Assembly (NCBI GenBank): GCA_024276805.1
Contig: JAJRWJ010000445.1
Location: forward strand, 1-5,895
Direction of reading: 5' to 3'
Length of the DNA: 5,895 bases
From: Gammaproteobacteria bacterium
GTDB lineage: Bacteria > Pseudomonadota > Gammaproteobacteria > Methylococcales > Methylomonadaceae
In this document: in pieces, positions 1-5,665 of the stretch
Layout: the number at the start of each line of letters is the position of its first letter
How positions within the stretch are numbered: the stretch's first letter is position 1
Notes under the pieces: generated by a model
Database searches by the model: none
Seen by the model: the letters and a program-made list of their open reading frames with translations, nothing else
Told to the model about the DNA's origin: nothing
Program-made: the position numbers and the translations under genes

Positions 1-378
1 ACCATGTCGGCAGCCGGCGTGCCTCTGGTCGAAGCACTGGCTTCGGTTGCCGGAGCGACCGGCAATATCGTCTATGCCGATGCCGTTCTGAAAATGCGTG
101 ATGATGTATCGACCGGGCAACAGCTGCAATATTCCATGCAGCAGGCGAAGCTTTTTCCGCATATGGTCATCCAAATGGTCGCCATCGGCGAAGAATCCGG
201 CTCCATCGACAGCATGTTGTCGAAAGTGGCCGATTTTTTCGAAGAAGAGGTGGACAATGCAGTCGACAACCTCAGCAGTCTGATGGAACCTCTGATCATG
301 TCCATCCTGGGGGTAATCATCGGCGGACTGATCATCGCCATGTATCTGCCGATCTTTAAACTGGGCGCGGTCGTTTGA
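1..378 (+). CDS. pilC: Type IV pilus inner-membrane platform protein PilC, C-terminal fragment (5' end outside window)
   Basis: PilC is the polytopic inner-membrane platform of the type IV pilus machine; it sits beneath the pilus and couples the PilB/PilT ATPases to pilin insertion or removal. The frame is open from base 1 and only the last 125 or so residues are visible out of a usual length near 400, so the start is beyond the window and the first ATG (base 4) is internal. The fragment matches the second type II secretion F domain: the opening TMSAAGVPLVEAL helix, the GEESG motif about residues 62-66, an acidic amphipathic helix (DFFEEEVDNAV), and a last membrane segment about residues 97-118 ending in the YLPIFKLG tail typical of PilC. 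It is followed by a TGA stop. The downstream pilD supports pilC over a general-secretion gspF homologue. PilB would be expected upstream, which I infer but cannot see. Confidence 0.93.
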   Translation, partial: TMSAAGVPLVEALASVAGATGNIVYADAVLKMRDDVSTGQQLQYSMQQAKLFPHMVIQMVAIGEESGSIDSMLSKVADFFEEEVDNAVDNLSSLMEPLIMSILGVIIGGLIIAMYLPIFKLGAVV

Positions 379-740
379 AGACACTATACAGGAAGGTGGC
401 CATACAGGGCCCAGCCCACAATACCCACCTCCAACGCAAGCCGGAACGGTATTCGCGCTGACTTGCCCGGCTTACCTGCCCTGACAGAACCATTGCCGCA
501 GCCCGTTGCTGACCATACAGTGCCGTTTATCCAGCTATTGTCCGTGAAGAATGTCTATCGCCATGCATTGCCTCGTGCGCTGTTCTGCCTGCCCCGACAT
601 TGCCGGCTTCATCATGCTATGATTGCCTGTGCAGGGCCAACGCGCAGCGATGCAGTGCAGACCTGAAAAACAAACCAATACCGGATCACCGACCGCAAAA
701 GAAGCAGAACCCACCAACCCTCGCCATGGAAAACCAGTAA
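379..740 (+). other. 362-bp pilC-pilD intergenic region without a convincing gene
   Basis: This gap is long for two genes that commonly lie close together. I found no credible coding sequence: the short open frames inside it (for example 463-666 on plus and 535-717 on minus) have protein-unlike, Pro/Cys/His-rich compositions and no family resemblance. It holds a candidate promoter (594-623), a 7-bp inverted repeat AAGCCGG (438-444) / CCGGCTT (467-473), and a 6-bp inverted repeat AGGTGG (394-399) / CCACCT (425-430). Neither repeat is followed by a T tract, so neither is a standard intrinsic terminator. No tRNA-like fold was recognised. Confidence 0.6.
594..623 (+). promoter_or_regulatory. Candidate sigma-70 promoter with extended -10, upstream of pilD
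   Basis: The -10 hexamer TATGAT (618-623) differs from TATAAT at one base and is preceded by TGC, giving an extended -10 (TGnTATGAT, 615-623). A weak -35, CCGACA (594-599, four of six matches), lies 18 bp upstream. If used, transcription would start about base 630 and leave a leader of about 110 nt before the pilD ATG at 741. It would let pilD-coaE be expressed independently of pilC. This is by eye only; such hexamers occur by chance. Confidence 0.35.
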
Positions 741-1613
741 ATGTCTCTTGCCAGCCTTTTACAAAGCAACTCCACCCTGCTCATTACCCTGGCCGGCATC
801 CTCGGCCTGCTGATTGGCAGCTTCCTCAATGTCGTCATCTACCGCCTGCCGATCATGATGGAAAAGTCCTGGCGGAAACAATGCCATGAATTCCTGGAGA
901 TGGAAGCGCCAGACGCCGAACCGGAAACCTTCAATCTGAATCAGCCGGGTTCCCGCTGTCCGCATTGCCAGACGCCCATCCGTGCTCATCAAAACATCCC
1001 GGTCATCAGCTACCTGCTGTTGCGCGGCAAATGCGCCCATTGTCACGCCCCCATCGCCATTCGCTATCCGATCATCGAAGCCTTTACCGGCATCGCCTCG
1101 GCGCTGGTCGCATGGCGTTTCGGCTATGGCTGCGAGACACTGTTCGCGTTGCTGCTGACCTGGTCCCTGATCGCCCTCAGCGTCATCGATATCGATCATC
1201 AACTGTTGCCCGACGACATCACGCTGCCAATGCTCTGGCTGGGATTGCTGCTGAGCCTGTTTTCCCTGTATACATCACCTGAAGCCAGTATCATCGGCGC
1301 CAGCGCCGGATACATGAGTCTCTGGACCATCTATCAGGCGTTCAAGCTGCTCACCGGCAAGGAAGGCATGGGCTACGGCGATTTCAAGCTACTCGCCCTG
1401 TTGGGCGCATGGCTGGGCTGGCAATTGCTGCCGGTCATCATTCTGCTTTCCTCACTGGTGGGCGCCGTGGTTGGCATCGCGATGATCGCATTCATGAAAC
1501 ACGATCACGCCAAACCCATCCCCTTCGGCCCGTACCTGGCCGCAGCCGGCTGGCTGGCCATGCTCTGGGGTGACAGAATCAATCAGCTGTATTTGCAATA
1601 CACCGGCATTTAG
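741..1613 (+). CDS. pilD: Prepilin peptidase / N-methyltransferase PilD
   Basis: PilD is a polytopic inner-membrane aspartyl protease that removes the short leader of type IV prepilins and pseudopilins, then N-methylates the new first residue. The 290-residue length is normal. After an N-terminal membrane segment comes the hallmark GSFLNVVIYRLP (about 26-37), then a cytoplasmic zinc-binding loop with two Cys pairs (C73/C76 and C98/C101), then several membrane helices. Both catalytic aspartates are visible: D150 in VIDIDHQLLPD and D214 in GYGDFK. The conserved FGPYLA follows at 262-267 before the last helix. All four Cys are kept, so this is the full bifunctional form and not a Cys-less variant. 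The ATG at 741 is the only start that keeps the N-terminal helix complete; its Shine-Dalgarno is weak (GGA at 728-730). It lies 362 bp after pilC and 13 bp before coaE, in the usual pilC-pilD-coaE order. Confidence 0.96.
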   Translation: MSLASLLQSNSTLLITLAGILGLLIGSFLNVVIYRLPIMMEKSWRKQCHEFLEMEAPDAEPETFNLNQPGSRCPHCQTPIRAHQNIPVISYLLLRGKCAHCHAPIAIRYPIIEAFTGIASALVAWRFGYGCETLFALLLTWSLIALSVIDIDHQLLPDDITLPMLWLGLLLSLFSLYTSPEASIIGASAGYMSLWTIYQAFKLLTGKEGMGYGDFKLLALLGAWLGWQLLPVIILLSSLVGAVVGIAMIAFMKHDHAKPIPFGPYLAAAGWLAMLWGDRINQLYLQYTGI

Positions 1614-1626
1614 GGGCATTTTCTGC

Positions 1627-2229
1627 ATGCTCAAAGTAGGCCTGACCGGCGGTATCGGCTGCGGCAAAAGCACCGCGGCCAATTTATTTGCGGATTTGGG
1701 CGCACCGGTGATCGATGCCGACCGGATATCCCATGCCCTGGTGAAACCCGGCGCACCAGCCCTGCTGCAGATAACCAGACAATTCGGCCCCGACATACTC
1801 GCTGCCGATGGCGCCCTGGATCGCAACAAACTGAGATCACTGGTTTTTTCCCGACCGGATTATAAAAAACAGCTGGAAGCAATTCTGCACCCGCTGGTCT
1901 ATGCGGAAATGCAGCGTATGTTGCAAACCCTGCATTATCCCTATGTAATACTCTGCATACCGCTGCTGCTGGAAACGAAAATGCAGCATTTTGTCGATCG
2001 CATCCTGGTTATAGACTGTTCTGTCGAGCAACAGATCAACCGGGTAAAACTGCGCAACCGGCACTCCGAAGACACCATCAAAGCCATCATTGCCAGTCAG
2101 ATCCCCCGCGAACAAAGGCTTTCCGCCGCCGATGACATTATTGACAATTCCGGCGACACAACAAAACTTGCAGAGCACATCAAAAAGCTTCACAATTTGT
2201 ATTTTTCCCTGGGAAAAAATCAGAACTAA
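1627..2229 (+). CDS. coaE: Dephospho-CoA kinase CoaE
   Basis: CoaE phosphorylates the 3'-hydroxyl of the dephospho-CoA ribose with ATP, the last step of coenzyme A synthesis, in the cytosol. With the ATG at 1627 the product is 200 residues, the usual family length. The Walker A loop GGIGCGKST is at residues 8-16, followed by the DAD motif (30-32) for substrate binding, HP at 88-89, the core strand IPLLLE (111-116), the VID strand ending at D130, the basic lid region (about 139-161), and the characteristic ADDIIDNSG near 168-176. An in-frame GTG at 1570 would add 19 residues lying wholly inside pilD and is rejected because the family starts just before the P-loop. AGGGG at 1612-1616 is the likely Shine-Dalgarno, overlapping the pilD stop codon. 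With a 13-bp gap to pilD the two are probably co-transcribed, ending at the terminator just downstream. Confidence 0.96.
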   Translation: MLKVGLTGGIGCGKSTAANLFADLGAPVIDADRISHALVKPGAPALLQITRQFGPDILAADGALDRNKLRSLVFSRPDYKKQLEAILHPLVYAEMQRMLQTLHYPYVILCIPLLLETKMQHFVDRILVIDCSVEQQINRVKLRNRHSEDTIKAIIASQIPREQRLSAADDIIDNSGDTTKLAEHIKKLHNLYFSLGKNQN

Positions 2230-2230
2230 C

Positions 2231-2258
2231 GGGCTGTCCTAAAGCAGGGCAGTTTTTT
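2231..2258 (+). terminator. Rho-independent terminator after coaE
   Basis: CTGTCCT (2234-2240) pairs with AGGGCAG (2246-2252) around the 5-nt loop AAAGC: seven pairs with one G-U wobble, extendable by two weak G-U pairs at the base. Six consecutive T follow at once (2253-2258). It begins two bases after the coaE stop, so it should end the pilD-coaE transcript and separate it from zapD-yacG. Confidence 0.8.
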
Positions 2259-2283
2259 GAAAATTCAACGTACCCAGGACAGC
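2233..2283. repeat. 8-bp perfect inverted repeat spanning the coaE terminator
   Basis: GCTGTCCT (2233-2240) and AGGACAGC (2276-2283) are exact inverse complements separated by 35 bp. The left arm is also the 5' arm of the intrinsic terminator, so the same bases have two possible partners. The right arm lies beyond the T tract. It might form in read-through RNA, or be a chance or relic repeat. Confidence 0.6.
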
Positions 2284-2497
2284 ATCCATTTTTTCTTGAT
2301 CAGCTATATTGCTTACAGGCTATTGAAATATTGATGGAAATATTTTACCTGCCGCCATCAGTACAAAAATGGCGCTGTACTGGCGGACTGTTCACTGTGA
2401 ATTTTCGGCATCGTGGACGATTTTCCAAATTTTCCGCCAACTTGTTTTTCAACCCGATCACCCTCTCCAAGCTCCCACGCGACAGGTACCCTTGCTG
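2259..2497 (+). other. AT-rich leader region upstream of zapD with possible hairpins
   Basis: About 240 bp separate the coaE terminator from the most likely zapD start. The first part (about 2285-2350) is AT-rich and could hold a promoter, but I found no -35/-10 pair with good spacing; TTGATC (2296-2301) and several TATT-type hexamers are fragments only. At 2352-2386 there is an interrupted inverted repeat: CCGCCA, then TCA, then GTAC, answered by GTACTGGCGG (2377-2386). CGCCAT (2353-2358) can alternatively pair with ATGGCG (2369-2374). The zapD frame stays open back to an ATG at 2369, but that extension looks unlike the family. No other gene is seen. Confidence 0.5.
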
Positions 2498-3268
2498 GTG
2501 AATACGACAACTTACTACGAATTTCCGCTCAACGAACGAATCCGGGTTTTCATGCGCCTGGAACAGCTGTTTCTGCAGCTGGACCATTTCCTGGCCGGCG
2601 CAACGGTCTGGGACAAACGCGGCGCCATCAGCATTCTGTTGGATATCCTGACGATTTTCAGCCGCAATGACCTCAAATCAGAAATTCTCAAGGAACTGGA
2701 CCGCCACTCGAAAATTCTGCATCAAATCGCCAGCAGCGACGGCGTCGACACCGGCAAACTGCAGGAAATCCTCTCCGAGCTCAACCAGATCAGCAAAAAC
2801 ATCTATGCCTCGAATGGCAAGATAGGCATTGCCGTGATGGAAAGCGAATTGTTCCAGAGCATTTCCCAGCGCAGTTCGATACCCGGCGGCACCTGTTGCT
2901 TCGATCTGCCCGCCTTTCATTACTGGCTGGAACAGGATGACAAGCGGCAGCAAAAGGACATGCAACAGTGGACCAGGCCCTTCGCCAATATTCGCACCGC
3001 CATCGACCTGGTACTGAAATTCATTCGTCAGAGCAGCCCGTGCAAACAGGAAATTGCCGAGGCCGGATTTTATCAAGCCACCCTGGACAGTTCCCTGCCC
3101 TACCAGCTGCTGCGGGTCGGTATCGACCGATCCATTCCCTGTTTTGCTGAAATCAGCGGCGGCAAACACCGTTTCACGGTACGCTTCATGACGCCATCCA
3201 GCGGCGGTGAACGACCGGCGCAAAACACTCATGATATCCCCTTCGAACTGACCCGCTGCCTGTTTTGA
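2498..3268 (+). CDS. zapD: Cell division protein ZapD (FtsZ-bundling factor, DUF1342/YacF family)
   Basis: ZapD is a cytosolic protein that binds the C-terminal tail of FtsZ and bundles its filaments, stabilising the division ring. The family signature near the N-terminus is clear: YYEFPLNERIRVFMRLEQLF, about residues 6-25 from the chosen start. It is followed by a mostly helical body and a C-terminal strand-rich part (about 206-231, LRVGIDRSIPCFAEISGGKH and on). The GTG at 2498 gives 256 residues starting MNTTTYYEF, close to the usual 245-260. AGGT at 2484-2487 could serve as a distant Shine-Dalgarno. An alternative TTG at 2492 adds two residues and has better spacing to the same AGG. An ATG at 2369 would add 43 residues (Trp/Phe/Gln-rich, no family counterpart) and overlaps the hairpins, so I reject it. 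The stop overlaps the yacG start, implying coupled expression; zapD and yacG are commonly adjacent. Confidence 0.92.
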   Translation: MNTTTYYEFPLNERIRVFMRLEQLFLQLDHFLAGATVWDKRGAISILLDILTIFSRNDLKSEILKELDRHSKILHQIASSDGVDTGKLQEILSELNQISKNIYASNGKIGIAVMESELFQSISQRSSIPGGTCCFDLPAFHYWLEQDDKRQQKDMQQWTRPFANIRTAIDLVLKFIRQSSPCKQEIAEAGFYQATLDSSLPYQLLRVGIDRSIPCFAEISGGKHRFTVRFMTPSSGGERPAQNTHDIPFELTRCLF

Positions 3269-3462
3269 TGAACGACAAGATCATTCATGTGGTCAAATGC
3301 CCGACCTGCAGTCAGCCGGTTCCCTGGGTGCAGACGCAACGCTACAAACCTTTTTGCAGTGAGCGCTGTAAATTGATCGACCTGGGCGAATGGGCCATGG
3401 AAGCCAAAAGAATTCCGGGCGAACCGGTATTTCCCGCCCCTGACAATGAGGATCCGGATTGA
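3268..3462 (+). CDS. yacG: DNA gyrase inhibitor YacG (zinc-binding)
   Basis: YacG is a small zinc protein that in E. coli binds GyrB and blocks DNA binding by gyrase. The 64-residue product has the family's treble-clef zinc site: C11 and C14 (CPTC), then C30 and C34 (CSERC), with 15 residues between the pairs, followed by the conserved CKLIDLGEWA (34-43), an IPGEP segment (49-53) and an acidic tail (DNEDPD). The ATG at 3268-3270 shares its A with the zapD TGA (TGATG overlap). I see no Shine-Dalgarno before it, so translation probably depends on ribosomes finishing zapD. A TTG one codon upstream (3265) is possible but unnecessary. It is the last gene of the rightward unit, tail to tail with the mutT fusion. 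Confidence 0.95.
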   Translation: MNDKIIHVVKCPTCSQPVPWVQTQRYKPFCSERCKLIDLGEWAMEAKRIPGEPVFPAPDNEDPD

Positions 3463-3495
3463 ACAGCTGCACGGCGCACCGCTGAGGCGGAGGTA
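3463..3495. other. 33-bp convergent junction between yacG and the mutT fusion
   Basis: The two stop codons face each other across 33 bp. A small stem, CCGC (3479-3482) with GCGG (3487-3490) around TGAG, is present, but there is no T tract on either strand, so I do not call a terminator. Transcripts from both sides may overlap here. Confidence 0.5.
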
Positions 3496-4422
3496 TCAGT
3501 CCTGAAACATGCCGATGCCGGCCACCCCCTGGGCGCCGGCCTGCCGGGCTTTTTTTACATCGTCCAGGGTCATCCCGCCCAGCGCATAGACCGGCAGACT
3601 GACTTTTTCCACCAGACTGGCAAATTGCCGCCAGCCCAATGTCCTGGCGCCCGGATGTGAAGCCGTCGGCATGACTGGCCCCAGAACGGCAAAATCCACT
3701 TCGATTTTCTCGGCATGCTGTAATTCTTCGAGGTTGTGGCAGGAAGCCGCCAGCCAGTCAGTATCTTCCGGACGCGCCGGCAACTGCAGCAAATGCCGGC
3801 TGCTCAGATGCACGCCGTCGGCAGCCTGTTGAATGAATGGCAACAGCGCCGAATTCACCAGCAACCTTGCCCCATGCTGCCGGCACAGCGGACCGGCCAC
3901 AGCCAGAAACTGCCGAATGCCCTTGTGCGGCAATGACTTCGCGCGCAACTGAATCAGCTTGAGTCCCCGCTGCAGCAGTCCCGGCAGGCGATCGCCCAAC
4001 TGTGCAACGGTATCACCCTCCAGAATGGCATAATATTCCGGCAATCTGGCCGCCGTGATGATCGGCTGGTTTGCCTGCGGAAAGGTGAAATCCACAAGTC
4101 TCTCAGGCAATACCCATTGCAGCGCCTGGCCTTCGCAACTTGTCGGCACACCGGAAAATGCTTCCACGCTCCAGACATCCAGCAACACCCGCAGATCAGG
4201 ATAAGCGTGCTTGATCCTGATCAATGGCCGCGCCTGCAGAACAGCGATGCCCAGCTCTTCCCGCAGTTCCCGCCGCAGTGCCTGCGGTGCCGTTTCGCCC
4301 GCTTCCACTTTACCGCCAGGAAATTCCCACAACCCGCCCTGATGGGCGGCGGCATTTCTGCGTGCAACCAGGATTTCTCCAGCCGGATTGCGAATCACGC
4401 CGACCGCGACATGCAGGGGCAT
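3496..4422 (-). CDS. mutT: MutT-type Nudix hydrolase fused to a ThiE/TenI-like domain
   Basis: The N-terminal domain (about 1-110) is a MutT-type Nudix hydrolase, expected to hydrolyse 8-oxo-dGTP to the monophosphate and so prevent A-T to C-G mutations. Its start, MPLHVAVGVIRN, parallels E. coli MutT (MKKLQIAVGIIRN), and the Nudix box GX5EX7REUXEEXGU is complete at about 37-59 (GKVEAGE ... RELREELGI). Residues about 131-308 are a TIM barrel of the thiamine-phosphate-synthase/TenI type: QLRAK (158-162), DGVHLSS (202-208), LGPVMPT (247-253), ALGGM (280-284). Several ThiE active-site residues are replaced (see findings), so TMP synthase activity is doubtful. Two-domain proteins of about 310 residues like this are known in proteobacteria. 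I chose the ATG at 4422 (308 residues) from the MutT alignment; a GGAGG sits only 2 nt before it, unusually close. Starts at 4470, 4482 or 4500 (GTG) would overlap argJ and add up to 26 unmatched residues. It begins 28 bp after argJ and is probably co-transcribed. Confidence 0.9.
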   Translation of the reverse strand: MPLHVAVGVIRNPAGEILVARRNAAAHQGGLWEFPGGKVEAGETAPQALRRELREELGIAVLQARPLIRIKHAYPDLRVLLDVWSVEAFSGVPTSCEGQALQWVLPERLVDFTFPQANQPIITAARLPEYYAILEGDTVAQLGDRLPGLLQRGLKLIQLRAKSLPHKGIRQFLAVAGPLCRQHGARLLVNSALLPFIQQAADGVHLSSRHLLQLPARPEDTDWLAASCHNLEELQHAEKIEVDFAVLGPVMPTASHPGARTLGWRQFASLVEKVSLPVYALGGMTLDDVKKARQAGAQGVAGIGMFQD

Positions 4423-4450
4423 GACCTCCGATGAGCCGTGCTCCCCCTGA

Positions 4451-5662
4451 TCAGGTCCGGTATTCGGCATTGATGCGTACATAGTCGTAGGAGAAATCAC
4501 AGGTCAATACCTGCCCACTCATCCCCCCCCTGCCCAGATCGACAGTGACGCTGATTTCCTCCCTGTCCATCACTCTCTGCCCGTCCGCTTCCTGGTAATC
4601 GTCGGCGCGCCCGCCGTTTCTGACGATGCAGACGTCTCCCAGATACATGACGATTCTGTCGATGTCCAGCCCGGTGATACCGGCGCGGCCCACCGCCGCC
4701 AGGATTCTTCCCCAGTTCGGGTCGCTGGCGAAAAACGCCGTTTTCACCAAGGGTGAATGGGCAATAGTCTTGGCCACCTGCAACGCCTCCCGCTCGCTCG
4801 CCGCCTGCTTGACGATGATGCGGATAAACTTGGTGGCGCCTTCCCCGTCCCGGATGATCGCCTCGGCCAGATCCTGACAGACTTCCAGGACAGCCCCGGC
4901 AAACTCACGAAGACCGCACTCACCGGTGATTTCCGGCGCCGTTGAACGGCCGCTGGCGATCAGCACACAGGCATCGTTGGTGGAAGTATCACCATCCACG
5001 GTGATGCGATTGAAGGACTGCCCGACGGCCTGTTCCAGACATTGCTGCAGCAAGGGCCGGGCAATTTTAGCGTCACAGCCCAGAAAGGCCAGCATGGTCG
5101 CCATGTTCGGCTGAATCATCCCGGCGCCCTTGGCAATCCCGGTAATGGTCACTGTCCGCCCGGCAATCGACACTGCCCGACTGCTCCCCTTGGCAAAGGT
5201 ATCGGTGGTCATGATCGCCCGGGCGGCCTGCTCCCAGGCGTTGTCCGATAATTTTTCCAGCGCCTTCGGCAGCGCCGTGGTAATTTTCTCCACAGGCAAG
5301 GGCTCGCCGATGACCCCGGTGGAAAAAGGCAACACGGAATCCGGCTGCGTACCGGTCATTTCCGCAAGAGCGGCACAGCTGCTCCGGGCATCCTGAATAC
5401 CCTGCTTTCCGGTACCGGCATTGGCATTGCCGGAATTGATCAGCAACCAGCGCGGATTTTTTTGCAGATTTTTCCTGGCCAGCAGCACCGGCGCGGCGCA
5501 AAAGGCATTCTGCGTAAATACCGCGGCACAACTGGCGCCAGCGCACAGTTCCACTACGGCAATATCATCGCGCCCGGTCTGTTTGATGCCGGCATTTGCC
5601 GTGCCTATTTTTATTCCCGGAACCCGTTGCAGTTCCGGCAGTACATTTTTGCCTACTGCCAT
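4451..5662 (-). CDS. argJ: Glutamate N-acetyltransferase / amino-acid acetyltransferase ArgJ
   Basis: ArgJ transfers acetyl from N-acetylornithine to glutamate, recycling the acetyl group in arginine synthesis; bifunctional forms also acetylate glutamate from acetyl-CoA. The 403-residue length is typical. The proenzyme cleaves itself before a threonine that becomes the nucleophile: here T189 in PNMATMLAF (186-193), giving an alpha chain of about 188 and a beta chain of about 215 residues. Other family motifs are INSGNANAGTG (75-85), STGVIGE (114-120), TTDTF (152-156), TVDGDTSTND (221-230), DPNWGRI (314-320), and the C-terminal YVRINAEYRT. Whether it is mono- or bifunctional cannot be told from sequence. 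The ATG at 5662 is 3 bp after the upstream stop (TAAGCGATG), with AAGG about 8 nt before it inside the upstream gene, implying an operon. The codons for residues near 378-380 contain a run of eight G (4523-4530). Confidence 0.96.
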   Translation of the reverse strand: MAVGKNVLPELQRVPGIKIGTANAGIKQTGRDDIAVVELCAGASCAAVFTQNAFCAAPVLLARKNLQKNPRWLLINSGNANAGTGKQGIQDARSSCAALAEMTGTQPDSVLPFSTGVIGEPLPVEKITTALPKALEKLSDNAWEQAARAIMTTDTFAKGSSRAVSIAGRTVTITGIAKGAGMIQPNMATMLAFLGCDAKIARPLLQQCLEQAVGQSFNRITVDGDTSTNDACVLIASGRSTAPEITGECGLREFAGAVLEVCQDLAEAIIRDGEGATKFIRIIVKQAASEREALQVAKTIAHSPLVKTAFFASDPNWGRILAAVGRAGITGLDIDRIVMYLGDVCIVRNGGRADDYQEADGQRVMDREEISVTVDLGRGGMSGQVLTCDFSYDYVRINAEYRT

Positions 5663-5665
5663 CGC

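Noticed and set aside
463..666. 67-codon open frame in the pilC-pilD gap.
   Set aside because: It needs a non-ATG start, has no Shine-Dalgarno, and its composition is unlike a protein.
759..1202. 147-codon open frame on the minus strand.
   Set aside because: It lies entirely antisense to pilD, which has all its catalytic motifs; the translation is Asp/Gln/Gly-rich with no family resemblance.
2231..2243. GGGCTGTCCTAAA with a facing AGGACAGC looks like an insertion-sequence or MITE terminus.
   Set aside because: The facing copy is only 35 bp away, there is no transposase or target duplication, and the left arm is fully explained as a terminator stem followed by T6.
2369..2497. N-terminal extension of 43 residues on ZapD from ATG 2369.
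   Set aside because: The extension has no resemblance to ZapD proteins, which begin just before the PLNERIR motif, and it overlaps the leader hairpins.
2678..3232. 184-codon open frame on the minus strand.
   Set aside because: It is antisense to zapD, whose family signature is clear; long antisense frames are common in GC-rich coding DNA.
3471..3495. Bidirectional terminator between yacG and the mutT fusion.
   Set aside because: Only a 4-bp stem is present and there is no T tract on either strand.
4501..4530. Programmed slippage on the argJ G8 tract producing an ArgJ-MutT fusion.
   Set aside because: In the mutT frame a TGA at 4504-4506 closes the reading frame between the tract and mutT, so no fusion can form.
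5073..5546. 157-codon second open frame on the minus strand.
   Set aside because: It is a shifted frame inside argJ, which is intact with all motifs.
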